This document shows positions 8,484 through 18,201 of a stretch of DNA of 64,000 nt, piece after piece. The notes beneath the pieces are model-generated. The model worked only from the letters and a program-made list of their open reading frames with translations. It did no database searches and was not told the origin of the DNA. Source of the DNA: Dongia_B soli (GTDB lineage Bacteria; Pseudomonadota; Alphaproteobacteria; Dongiales; Dongiaceae); NCBI RefSeq assembly GCF_034044715.1, contig NZ_JAXCLW010000001.1, positions 620,001-684,000 of the forward strand, in the 5' to 3' direction. A program made the position numbers and the translations under genes. How positions within the stretch are numbered: position 1 is the stretch's first letter; every line of letters begins with the position of its first letter.

Positions 8484-8536
8484 TACGGCAGGAGTCATCA
8501 GCCTTACGGCGGTTATCGGGGGAACCCCATCCCCAT
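8484..8536 (-). promoter_or_regulatory. Fluoride riboswitch (crcB motif)
   Basis: Read on the minus strand, the RNA matches the crcB-motif consensus. A GGGGATGGGGTTCCCC hairpin replaces the usual GGCGATG-GTTCGCC by compensating changes. GATAACCGCC, a short loop and GGCTGATGACTCCTGCC follow. The GGGGU and ACUCC segments can form the long-range pairing and GCC/GGC the third helix. This class binds fluoride and switches on fluoride export genes. It lies about 165 bases before crcB, the longer distance being filled by the leader frame. Confidence 0.93.
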
Positions 8537-8584
8537 CGCGGCTTAGAATGGCGAAGCTCGATGATAACGTCAACCCGAAGACAG

Positions 8585-11182
<2,598 letters not shown>

Positions 11183-11420
11183 CTTTGTCGCCTGCCGTTT
11201 TCGCGCCCAGGATAGTGGCAAAAAACGGTTCAAAACAGCGCTATTGATTAGGTATTTTTTCAGCAGGTTTGCAAACTGCGCCGGCTGGCGCGGCGGCAGG
11301 GCTTGGAATAACGGCGCTCTTGATTCCGCCGGTAAATATCTTAACTACTTCAAGTAGGCGCAGCGGACGATCCGCGGGCCGCATCGGCATGCCGGGCAAT
11401 CGGGTGTCGGTGCCAGGAAG

Positions 11421-11450
11421 CATTGCTCGCTCAATAGGAGGAGCCAGAGA
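11421..11450 (+). promoter_or_regulatory. ROSE-like RNA thermometer over the hsp20 ribosome site
   Basis: The bases just before the hsp20 ATG fold into a hairpin at 11425-11444. GCTC and CTC on the left pair with GAG and GAGC on the right, leaving G11429 unpaired, with a 5-base loop. The left arm contains T-C-G-C-T (11427-11431), fitting the ROSE consensus UYGCU. It pairs with AGGA (11439-11442) of the ribosome site, the bulged G being the ROSE hallmark. Melting at heat-shock temperature would free AGGAGGAG. ROSE elements typically precede small heat-shock genes in alphaproteobacteria. Extra hairpins in 11350-11420 may complete the element. Confidence 0.75.
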
Positions 11451-11891
11451 ATGTCACGACTGTCCTTGTTCAACAGCCCGCTGCTGCTGGGGTTCGATCA
11501 TTTCGAGCGAACCTTGGACCGGATTTCAAAGAGCGCCGGCGAAGGTTACCCGCCTTACAACATTGAGCAAATCGGCGACGACACGCTGCGGATCACCTTA
11601 GCCGTCGCAGGTTTTGCGTTGGAAGATCTCGACATCCAGTTGGAGGATAACCAGCTTACCGTTCGCGGGAAACAGACGGATGATCCGACCCGGGTTTATC
11701 TCTATCGCGGCATCGCCGCCCGTCAATTCCAGCGCAGTTTCGTGCTGGCCGAAGGTATCGAAGTCGCGGGAGCGACGCTGGATAACGGTTTGCTTTCCAT
11801 TGAACTGAAGCGACCGAAAGTCGTTTCTCAGGTCCGGAGCGTGCCCATCCGCAAGGCCGGACACGCGCGCAAGATTGAGCAGCACGACTAA
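11451..11891 (+). CDS. Hsp20-family small heat-shock protein
   Basis: A 146-residue alpha-crystallin-type chaperone of the IbpA group. It binds unfolding proteins in the cytoplasm without ATP. The alpha-crystallin domain runs from about residue 34 (Y-P-P-Y-N-I-E) to 125. Characteristic parts are D-T-L-R-I-T-L-A-V-A-G-F, L-T-V-R-G-K-Q and the A-x-x-x-N-G-L-L-S-I-E-L signature, here A-T-L-D-N-G-L-L-S-I-E-L. The C-terminal V-P-I fits the I-x-I/V tail motif used for oligomerisation. AGGAGGAG precedes the ATG and is buried in a ROSE-like hairpin. DUF1150 follows 54 bases downstream, the usual alphaproteobacterial pair. Confidence 0.96.
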   Translation: MSRLSLFNSPLLLGFDHFERTLDRISKSAGEGYPPYNIEQIGDDTLRITLAVAGFALEDLDIQLEDNQLTVRGKQTDDPTRVYLYRGIAARQFQRSFVLAEGIEVAGATLDNGLLSIELKRPKVVSQVRSVPIRKAGHARKIEQHD

Positions 11892-11945
11892 GGCGTCGCC
11901 CGCCTGATTGACTTCAGGCAAGCACGGAAAGGGATGGTAAATATC

Positions 11946-12161
11946 ATGATGACCACTGACCGTATCAGACAGATTAGCGCCCAGGAACTGCTGGCCCTCG
12001 GTCTGAAGGACATTGCGTATTTGAAAGAGATTGAAGTGGATGGCGGTACGGCCGTTGCGATCCACGCGGCGAACGGCCAACAGATTGCCCTGATGCCCGA
12101 CCACAATGCAGCGGTCGCTGCCGTGTGGGAAAATGGCATGGCGCCGGTCGCTTTGCAGTAG
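11946..12161 (+). CDS. DUF1150 family protein
   Basis: A small protein of about 71 residues matching DUF1150: L-L-A-L-G-L-K-D-I-A-Y-L-K, then G-G-T-A-V-A-I-H-A-A-N-G and a P-D-H-N-A-A-V-A-A-V helix. The family is alphaproteobacterial, of unknown function, and commonly lies right after an ibpA-type hsp20, as here. The ribosome site GGAAAGGG at 11926-11933 touches an earlier in-frame ATG (11934), so the ATG at 11946 or 11949 is the better start. It probably shares the heat-induced hsp20 transcript. Confidence 0.85.
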   Translation: MMTTDRIRQISAQELLALGLKDIAYLKEIEVDGGTAVAIHAANGQQIALMPDHNAAVAAVWENGMAPVALQ

Positions 12162-12478
12162 TCAGACGAGCGTGACAACCAAGAATGTGGCGCAATTAAA
12201 CGATTGCGCCACATTCGCTGATCGCAAGACACATCCTCAACTCTCCTTTCGTCAGTGTCGGCAGCGCTAGCAGGTTGGCGGCATTGACCATATCGATCCC
12301 AAGCTTCCCACACTGACGCGTCGCTGGTAGATAGGCGACATCGCTCAAGACGATATCAGCTTCTCAGCAGGCGTGGTAAATAGCTGGCTTGTCTGGAATG
12401 GTTTTGGCGGGGCTGCGGTTACGTCTATCGATGCCGGCCGGCCTAAACTTTCATCCGGGCCTTCGTGACTTTCATCCG
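12162..12478. other. Intergenic region between DUF1150 and the LysR gene
   Basis: 317 bases without a supported gene. The first part has the 14-bp hairpin at 12183-12216. A 59-codon open stretch on the minus strand (about 12186-12362) has no start signal and no recognisable relative. Confidence 0.5.
12183..12216 (+). terminator. Strong hairpin after hsp20-DUF1150, possible terminator
   Basis: A perfect 14-bp stem (GAATGTGGCGCAAT and complement) with a 6-base loop lies 22 bases after the DUF1150 stop. No T-run follows on either strand, so simple intrinsic termination is uncertain. It could instead protect the transcript 3' end. Confidence 0.5.
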
Positions 12479-12493
12479 ATGGCATGGGCACGC

Positions 12494-13447
12494 ATGGACA
12501 CGCGGCATTTCGAAGCCTTCAGGGCGATCTATGAAAACGGTTCGATGAGTGCCGCGGCGGCGGTCCTGAAGAAATCCCAGCCTGCAATCAGCAAACTGAT
12601 CAGCCGGCTGGAGGACGAGGTCGGGGTCAAACTGTTCCATCGCGCACGCGGCAGGCTGGAGCCCACGCCGGAAGCTTCGATATTTCTCGTCGCTATCGCG
12701 CGCATGCTCGATACCATGGAACAGACCGTCGCCATCTCCCGCAACCTGAAGGGGCTGTCTTCCGCCACGTTACGCATCGCCAGCCCGCCGGGCTTGGCGA
12801 CCTATATCCTGCCGCGCGTCATTGCCCAGGTGCTGAAAAAGAATCCCGGAGCGACCGCACGCTTCATCACCCGGTCTTCCAACGTGGTCCGCGATCTCGG
12901 CTCCATCGGTGCCTTCGATGTCGGCTTCGCCGAATTGCCGATCGAAAGCAACGTCGCCTCGCTGGAATTGTTTGAAATGCGCTGCATGTGCGTGATGCGC
13001 CCGGATCATCCCCTGGCGGGGGCCAGCGCGGTCGGGCCGGAACAGCTCGCGGCGCGCCCTTTTATCTCGCTCTTTCCCGAACACATCACCACGATCGCGC
13101 TGGCCGAGGCGTTTTACCGGAGTGGGGCGCCGTGGAATGTCATCGCCGAAGCCGAGTTTTTCGGATCCGCCTGCGCGATGGTACAGGAAACCGGCGCGGT
13201 CACGGTGGTTGATCCGGTCACTGCACAATTCTATGCCCGCGCCGGCATGGTCGCGGTACCGTTTGAGCCGGTGATCCTCTATCGCTTCGGCATGTTCCGA
13301 CCCAGCCTGCGCCCGCCCTCGCGCATTTCCGCCGACTTCATGGATGCCTTCCGGACCTTCATGTCGATAGGCAGGAAATCCCGACCCGGCCGCACGCTCC
13401 CGCGCACGGCCTCCCGCCCCGCCACCCGCACCCGGAAAAAGGGCTAA
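12494..13447 (+). CDS. LysR-family transcriptional regulator
   Basis: A 317-residue LysR-type regulator. The winged helix-turn-helix at residues 1-62 begins M-D-T-R-H-F-E-A-F-R-A-I-Y. The recognition region is S-M-S-A-A-A-A-V-L-K-K-S-Q-P-A-I-S, followed by L-E-D-E-V-G-V-K-L-F-H-R. The inducer-binding periplasmic-protein-like domain covers about 90-290. The C-terminal 30 residues are basic and low in complexity. In-frame ATG at 12479 is an alternative start; earlier frames are unlikely. It lies upstream of and codirectional with the catabolic operon, whose promoter region has a T-N11-A palindrome. It is therefore the obvious candidate regulator, probably sensing the operon's substrate. Confidence 0.93.
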   Translation: MDTRHFEAFRAIYENGSMSAAAAVLKKSQPAISKLISRLEDEVGVKLFHRARGRLEPTPEASIFLVAIARMLDTMEQTVAISRNLKGLSSATLRIASPPGLATYILPRVIAQVLKKNPGATARFITRSSNVVRDLGSIGAFDVGFAELPIESNVASLELFEMRCMCVMRPDHPLAGASAVGPEQLAARPFISLFPEHITTIALAEAFYRSGAPWNVIAEAEFFGSACAMVQETGAVTVVDPVTAQFYARAGMVAVPFEPVILYRFGMFRPSLRPPSRISADFMDAFRTFMSIGRKSRPGRTLPRTASRPATRTRKKG

Positions 13448-13476
13448 CGGCAGGTCGGCGTCAGCCAGAAATCGCT

Positions 13477-13491
13477 ATAACGCAAAGTTAT
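13477..13491 (+). promoter_or_regulatory. Predicted LysR-type operator (T-N11-A)
   Basis: ATAAC-N5-GTTAT, a perfect palindrome containing T-N11-A (T13478 to A13490). Its centre is about 65 bases upstream of the start point predicted from the adjacent promoter. That is the usual position of a LysR recognition site. Confidence 0.6.
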
Positions 13492-13512
13492 GGACTTCAT
13501 CATCATTCGCGT

Positions 13513-13542
13513 TTGACAGAAACGCGACGCTGCTTCGATCAT
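13513..13542 (+). promoter_or_regulatory. Predicted promoter of the catabolic operon
   Basis: A perfect TTGACA -35 (13513-13518) and a weak -10 GATCAT (13537-13542) with an 18-base spacer. The poor -10 fits a promoter needing activation. The ridA ribosome site GGGAGGAG (13585-13592) follows. Confidence 0.5.
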
Positions 13543-13595
13543 TCCCTGCAAAACCGACGCTGATTGAAAAGCGTAAGAGTGGCAGGGAGGAGCAC

Positions 13596-14081
13596 ATGAC
13601 CGTAGCGCAACGTCTCGCGGAACTTGGTCTGCACGTGCCATCGCGTGGTGGCGGCGCCGATTACTACGGCAAGCAATATGGCAAGATGAAGCCGCATTAT
13701 CTCAGCGACCGCTTGCTTTTTCTCTCTGGCCAGACTGCGGGTATCGTCGATGGCAAGGTGATGTTCCCAGGCCGTGTCGGCGGGGAAGTCAGCGTCGAGG
13801 AAGGTTATCAGGCAGCGCGTTTGACGGGGCTCAACTGTCTTAGCTGCATCGCCGATGCGATCGGCGATCTCGACCGGGTCAAAGGCCTGGTGCGGTCGCT
13901 AAATTTCATCGCTTGCGACCCCTCTTTTACCGCACCGCATAAGGTGGCGAGCGGTCTGACCGACCTGTTCGAGCAAGTGTTCGGGCCGGAAATCGGCGTT
14001 GGCCCTCGTGCTGCCATCGGCGTCACGTCGCTCGCCGACGATTATTGCTTCGAAACCTGGATGACAGTCGAGATCGAGTGA
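13596..14081 (+). CDS. RidA (YjgF/YER057c/UK114) family protein
   Basis: A 161-residue trimeric YjgF-fold protein. The pattern L-L-F-L-S-G-Q-T-A, then N-C-L-S-C-I-A-D-A-I-G-D-L-D-R-V and G-P-R-A-A-I-G-V is the family core. The arginine of the last motif corresponds to the residue that binds carboxylates in RidA. RidA hydrolyses reactive enamine/imine intermediates from amino acid breakdown. Family members in catabolic operons can be pathway-specific deaminases. The protein is longer than RidA (about 130) because of an N-terminal extension with L-G-L-H-V-P-S. It is the first gene of the operon, with GGGAGGAG before ATG, which hints that the pathway makes an imine or that the substrate is nitrogenous. 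Confidence 0.9.
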   Translation: MTVAQRLAELGLHVPSRGGGADYYGKQYGKMKPHYLSDRLLFLSGQTAGIVDGKVMFPGRVGGEVSVEEGYQAARLTGLNCLSCIADAIGDLDRVKGLVRSLNFIACDPSFTAPHKVASGLTDLFEQVFGPEIGVGPRAAIGVTSLADDYCFETWMTVEIE

Positions 14082-14206
14082 TCTCTTCGGCATCTTGCCA
14101 TCACCTGTGCAGCCTTGCGGTCAAATTGACCGGCGTTCAAGCGACCAATCGATCGCATAAACCTGCGGCATCTCAAAAAGCCGCGATATTCAGGGAGAGA
14201 AACGAG

Positions 14207-15331
14207 ATGGCGAGAAGACGATTTGCTGCGGCTGCCTTTGGGCTTTGCCTCGCACTGGGGCCCGCGGCGGGACAGGCCGCCGATACGGTGACGATCGGCT
14301 TTACCGCAGCGCTTTCCGGCGATTATGCGGCCTATGGCGTGAACATGAAGAAGGGCGTCGATCTGGCGGTCGAGACGCTCAACAAGAAAGGCGGGGTAAC
14401 CTATAAGGTCGAAGCGGTGGACGACCGTGCGGAGGCGCGCGAAGGCGTCTTGATCGCCCAGCGTTTCTGCTCCGATCAGGCTGTGAATGTGGTGATGGGT
14501 TACTCCGTGTCTTCCATCGCCCTGGCTGCCATGCCGGTTTACAACGACTGCAAGCTGCCGGTTCTTGCCTCGGCTGTGACCAGTCCGGCGCTCTCGAATT
14601 CCAGTCCCTATTTCCATCGTAATGTGCTGACCGACGCGGTGCAGGGTGCCATGATGGGGACCTATGCGGTGAAGTCGCTCGGCCTGAAGAAAATCTATGT
14701 CCTGCATCAGCAGGACGATTATGGCATCGGCGTCTCCAAAGCCTTCAGCGATGCCGCCGTCAAGGAAGGCGCCACCATCGCCGGCACTGAGGCCTATCTG
14801 CTCGGCGACAAGGATTTCCGCACGCTGTTGACGAAGGTCCGGGCGGCAAAGCCGGATGCGATTTTCGTCGGTGGGTTCTATACCGAGACAGCGGCAATCG
14901 CCAAGCAAGCCCGGCAGCTCGGCATCAAGGTGCAATTTCTGAGCACCGATGGCGCCCTGAATGAGGCGCTAATGAAGCTCGGCGGCAATGCGGTGGAAAA
15001 CATGGTGATTTACGGCATGTTCGATCCCTCGATCAAAACCCCCTCTACCGCCGACTTCCTGACCGCTTATCAGGCGACTTACAAGGAAGAGCCCAGCGCC
15101 TGGGCAGCTCTTGGCTACGATGCCACGATGACGCTGGGCGCAGCCGTCGATCTCGCCAGCAAGAGCGGTGGCGTCACGCGCGAAGCGATCAATACCGCTT
15201 TCAGCCAGTTGAAGGACGTCCCCGGCGTAACCGGACCGACAACCTTCGAGCCGAGCGGTGACCGTTCGGGCTCGCTGTATTTCCTGACCGTGAAGAACGG
15301 CAAATTCGTCCTGGCCCCCGCGCAAATGTGA
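14207..15331 (+). CDS. ABC importer substrate-binding protein, branched-chain amino acid type
   Basis: A 374-residue periplasmic binding protein of the LivK/Peripla_BP_6 type. A signal peptide, M-A-R-R-R-F then a hydrophobic stretch ending A-A-G-Q-A, is cut near residue 24, and the mature part begins D-T-V-T-I-G-F-T-A-A-L-S-G. The ATG has AGGGAGAG upstream, and an in-frame extension overlapping ridA is rejected. It delivers a ligand to the LivHMGF complex. LivK-type proteins bind amino acids, amides, urea or aromatic acids, so the ligand is open. A strong terminator follows before the permease gene, as expected if the binding protein is needed in excess. Confidence 0.93.
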   Translation: MARRRFAAAAFGLCLALGPAAGQAADTVTIGFTAALSGDYAAYGVNMKKGVDLAVETLNKKGGVTYKVEAVDDRAEAREGVLIAQRFCSDQAVNVVMGYSVSSIALAAMPVYNDCKLPVLASAVTSPALSNSSPYFHRNVLTDAVQGAMMGTYAVKSLGLKKIYVLHQQDDYGIGVSKAFSDAAVKEGATIAGTEAYLLGDKDFRTLLTKVRAAKPDAIFVGGFYTETAAIAKQARQLGIKVQFLSTDGALNEALMKLGGNAVENMVIYGMFDPSIKTPSTADFLTAYQATYKEEPSAWAALGYDATMTLGAAVDLASKSGGVTREAINTAFSQLKDVPGVTGPTTFEPSGDRSGSLYFLTVKNGKFVLAPAQM

Positions 15332-15340
15332 TCCCTCCAT

Positions 15341-15375
15341 GCTCCGCCGGACGCCCTGTCCGGCGGAGCCTTTTT
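15341..15375 (+). terminator. Internal terminator between the binding protein and permease genes
   Basis: A 12-bp perfect stem (GCTCCGCCGGAC and complement), a 5-base loop and a run of five T after one C, 9 bases after the binding-protein stop codon. It should cut most transcripts and leave the downstream genes to readthrough or another promoter. Confidence 0.9.
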
Positions 15376-15408
15376 CATATCGTAGCTGGGTGACCTGGAT
15401 TTCGAGAG

Positions 15409-16248
15409 ATGGATTATTTCGGTCAGTTGCTGGCAAACGGCCTGGTACTCGGCGCGATTTATGCGCTGACGGCGGTTGCCTATACCCTGGTCTATGGCGT
15501 CGTCCGCCTGGTCAATTTCGCATTCGGCGAGTTGTTCATGCTGGGTGCCTTCCTGACTGTCTCGCTGATGGCGAGCGAGGTGCAGCTTTTCGGCGCGACC
15601 GTGCCGATGCCAGCTCTGTCCTTTCCCCTCGCGGCGTTGGTCGCCATCGCCCTCACGGCCTTGCTCGGCATTATCATTGACTACCTCGCCTATCGACCGC
15701 TGCGTAAGGCGCCACGGCTGGCGCCACTGATCAGTTCGATCGCGGTGTCCGTGGTGCTGCAAAGCGTCGCCCAGACGATCTGGGGATCCGAGCAGGTGCA
15801 TTTTCCAGATTTCGGACTGGCGGACCTTGATCCGATCGTGTTCTTCGATTCGATTTATATACGCGTCATGGATATCGTCGTCATGGCAGCGGCGATACTC
15901 GCCATGATCGGCTTATCGCTGTTCATCGCTTATTCCAAGCTTGGCCGCGCCATGCGTGCCAGTGCAGAAGATCCGATGGCGGCGACGCTGCTTGGCATCC
16001 CGGTCAATCGCGCTATCGCCGCTGCCTTCGCGCTGGGCTCCGGCTTCGCGGCGCTGGCCGGCCTCCTCTATGCCCAATCCTATGGTTTCGCTCATGCCAC
16101 GATGGGGTTTTCTGCCCGGCCTCAAGGCGTTGACGGCAGCAGTGCTGGGCGGCATCGGCTCGATTCCCGGCGCGGCTTTGGGCGGCGTGCTGCTCGGCCT
16201 GATCGAAGCCTTGGGCGGCGGCTATATGCCGGATGGATCCGCCTATAA
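15409..16248 (+). CDS. LivH-type ABC permease, frameshifted near its C-terminus
   Basis: The frame encodes a LivH-like inner-membrane permease: G-L-V-L-G-A-I-Y-A-L-T-A-V, L-V-N-F-A-F-G-E-L-F-M-L-G-A-F, and the conserved cytoplasmic loop G-R-A-M-R-A-S-A-E-D-P-M-A-A-T-L-L-G-I. It is normal to about residue 233 (A-T-M-G-F). After that the reading becomes an arginine-rich tail of 46 residues unlike any permease. The missing end, L-P-G-L-K-A-L-T-A-A-V-L-G-G, is found one base over in the next frame. Removing one T from TTTT at 16108-16111 restores it. Either an assembly error, a recent mutation or programmed frameshifting explains this. Confidence 0.85.
   Translation: MDYFGQLLANGLVLGAIYALTAVAYTLVYGVVRLVNFAFGELFMLGAFLTVSLMASEVQLFGATVPMPALSFPLAALVAIALTALLGIIIDYLAYRPLRKAPRLAPLISSIAVSVVLQSVAQTIWGSEQVHFPDFGLADLDPIVFFDSIYIRVMDIVVMAAAILAMIGLSLFIAYSKLGRAMRASAEDPMAATLLGIPVNRAIAAAFALGSGFAALAGLLYAQSYGFAHATMGFSARPQGVDGSSAGRHRLDSRRGFGRRAARPDRSLGRRLYAGWIRL
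16104..16114 (+). other. Frameshift site in the permease gene
   Basis: GGGG-TTTT-CTG. The upstream frame reads GGG TTT TCT. The homologous continuation reads GGG TTT CTG after skipping one T. Two adjacent homopolymers make an indel likely. On present sequence the livH reading passes out of frame here. Confidence 0.75.
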
Positions 16249-17431
16249 GGATGCGATCAGCTTTGCCATCCTGATCCTGTTGCTCTTCATGCGGCCGCAA
16301 GGATTGCTGGGCCGGCCGGAACTGAATTCCGCCGGTGCCGGCAGCCTGCTGGATGGTGTCGGCAGCGCCGGCAAGGGGGCGATCCACGCGCTGTTCGGCC
16401 GGATGGATGCCGCCTTTGGCTGGCTCGCTCAGGGTGGTTGGACCATAAAGTTCGCCGCGCTCGCCATTGCCATCCTCGCCGGCCTCCTCATCCCATCCGA
16501 TTACTGGCTCCGTATTCTTACCATGGTGCTGATTTACGGCATGCTGGCCAGCGGGCTCAATGTCATCGTCGGTTTTGCCGGCCTGCTCGATCTCGGCTTT
16601 GTCGCCTTCTGGGCGGTGGGATCCTATTTCACCTCCATTCTCTTCGTGCTGGTGCTGAAACAGGAATTCGGCATCGACGCCCAATCGATCTGGTGGCTGT
16701 TCTATGCCAATCTGGTAATCGGCGGTTTGCTCTCCGCTTTCATCGCGATGATCCTGGGCACGCCGACCTTGCGACTACGCGGTGATTATCTGGCGATCAT
16801 GACGCTTGGTTTCGGCGAGATCGTGCGGATCGTCGCCACCAACTGGATCGGCCTGACGCGGGGACCGATGGGCATACCCAATGTGCCGGCGCCATTTCTG
16901 TTCGGATTGCAGGTCAAGTCGCCGACCGCGTTTTACTTCGTCGCCCTGGCCCTGACGGTCGTCATCCTGTTCGCGATCAGCGGGCTGGTGCGTTCCTATA
17001 TCGGCCGGGCCTGGGTTGCCATCCGCGAAGACGAGCATGCTGCCGAGGCAATGGGCGTGGCGACCGCGCGATATAAACTCTATGCCTATGCGGTCAGCGG
17101 CTTTGTCGGTGGCTTCGTCGGTGTGTTCTATGCGCATTATCAGCTTTTCATCAGCCCACTGAATTTCAGCCTCTTTGAGAATATCGTCATCCTCATGCTG
17201 GTGGTGTTGGGCGGGCTTGGCACCTTCATTGGTCCCTTCATCGGCGCGCTGATCTGGGTGGTCTTCCTGCAGCTCGCGCTCGACATACCGCTGGTGCAGA
17301 ACTTTCCGGAAATCCGCTTCGCATTGCTCGGCGTGATCCTGATGTGCCTGATGTTGTTCCGGCCTCAAGGCCTGGCAGCAACGGCCCGGGTGAAACTGAC
17401 CATGCCCGGCGCCGGCATGGAGCGGGCATGA
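16112..17431 (+). CDS. LivH C-terminus fused to LivM-type permease
   Basis: The open frame continues LivH (L-P-G-L-K-A-L-T-A-A-V-L-G-G-I-G-S, ending R-P-Q-G-L-L-G-R-P). It then runs, without a stop or ribosome site, through a 35-residue linker into a full LivM permease from about 16440. That part includes Y-G-M-L-A-S-G-L-N-V-I-V-G-F-A-G-L-L-D-L-G, the EAA-like loop W-V-A-I-R-E-D-E-H-A-A-E-A-M-G and a final L-F-R-P-Q-G-L. With the frameshift corrected, one 673-residue LivHM fusion starts at 15409. As the sequence stands, no good internal start for LivM is visible. Its stop overlaps livG (ATGA). Confidence 0.85.
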   Translation: MPGLKALTAAVLGGIGSIPGAALGGVLLGLIEALGGGYMPDGSAYKDAISFAILILLLFMRPQGLLGRPELNSAGAGSLLDGVGSAGKGAIHALFGRMDAAFGWLAQGGWTIKFAALAIAILAGLLIPSDYWLRILTMVLIYGMLASGLNVIVGFAGLLDLGFVAFWAVGSYFTSILFVLVLKQEFGIDAQSIWWLFYANLVIGGLLSAFIAMILGTPTLRLRGDYLAIMTLGFGEIVRIVATNWIGLTRGPMGIPNVPAPFLFGLQVKSPTAFYFVALALTVVILFAISGLVRSYIGRAWVAIREDEHAAEAMGVATARYKLYAYAVSGFVGGFVGVFYAHYQLFISPLNFSLFENIVILMLVVLGGLGTFIGPFIGALIWVVFLQLALDIPLVQNFPEIRFALLGVILMCLMLFRPQGLAATARVKLTMPGAGMERA

Positions 17432-18201
17432 TGAGCGCAATCCTCTCGACGGAGGCGGTGACCGTACGCTTCGGCGGTCTCGAAGCGCTCTCGGCATTCG
17501 ATTTCGCCGTCAAGAAGGAGGCGATCCACGGTCTCATCGGCCCGAACGGCGCGGGCAAGACCACCGTTCTCAACGTCTTGACCGGTTTCGTGCGCCCGAC
17601 CACCGGGCGCCTGCTCTTCGCCGGTTCCGAAATCGGCGGGTTGGGCGTCAATGGCATCGCCGCCGCGGGCCTCGCCAGGACGTTCCAAAATATCCGCCTG
17701 TTCGGTTCGATGACAGTGCTGGAGAGTATCCTGGTAGGCGCGCATCTGCGCTTTCACAACTCGCCCATCGGCCTGATCTTTCGCTCGGCAGCCGCGCGCC
17801 GGGCCGAGCGGGAGATGATCGAGTCGGCGTATGAGGTGCTGGATTTCGTCGGCCTCGGCAGCAGCGCCGCCGGACGGATTGCGACGACTTTGTCCTACGG
17901 CCATCAACGCCGGGTGGAGATCGCTCGCGCCCTGATGTCGAAGCCGAAACTGCTGCTCCTGGACGAGCCGCTCGCCGGCATGAACAGCCACGAGAAAACC
18001 GAGATCGCTGCCCTTGTTTGTGCCATCCGTGCCGAGGGCATCAGCGTGCTGCTGATCGAACATGACATGCAGATCATGCGGTCGCTCTGCGATCACCTGA
18101 CAGTCCTGAATTACGGCAAGCGACTGGCCGATGGGAAGCCGTGTGAGGTCCTCGGCGATCCCGCCGTGCAAGCGGCCTATCTGGGGAGGAAGCGCGTATG
18201 A
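17428..18201 (+). CDS. ABC importer ATPase, LivG type
   Basis: A 257-residue ATP-binding subunit. Walker A is G-P-N-G-A-G-K-T-T, the Q-loop is R-T-F-Q-N-I-R-L-F typical of LivG, the signature motif is L-S-Y-G-H-Q-R-R-V-E, Walker B is L-L-L-L-D-E-P-L-A-G-M-N, and the switch His is in I-E-H-D-M. The signature has Y-G-H-Q instead of the usual S-G-G-Q, which is common in this subfamily. Two tandem ATGs (17428, 17431) overlap the LivM stop, indicating translational coupling. It powers import with LivF. Confidence 0.95.
   Translation: MMSAILSTEAVTVRFGGLEALSAFDFAVKKEAIHGLIGPNGAGKTTVLNVLTGFVRPTTGRLLFAGSEIGGLGVNGIAAAGLARTFQNIRLFGSMTVLESILVGAHLRFHNSPIGLIFRSAAARRAEREMIESAYEVLDFVGLGSSAAGRIATTLSYGHQRRVEIARALMSKPKLLLLDEPLAGMNSHEKTEIAALVCAIRAEGISVLLIEHDMQIMRSLCDHLTVLNYGKRLADGKPCEVLGDPAVQAAYLGRKRV

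Noticed and set aside
12186..12362. A 59-codon minus-strand stretch suggesting a gene remnant
   Set aside because: No start signal, an in-frame stop just upstream, and no recognisable family.
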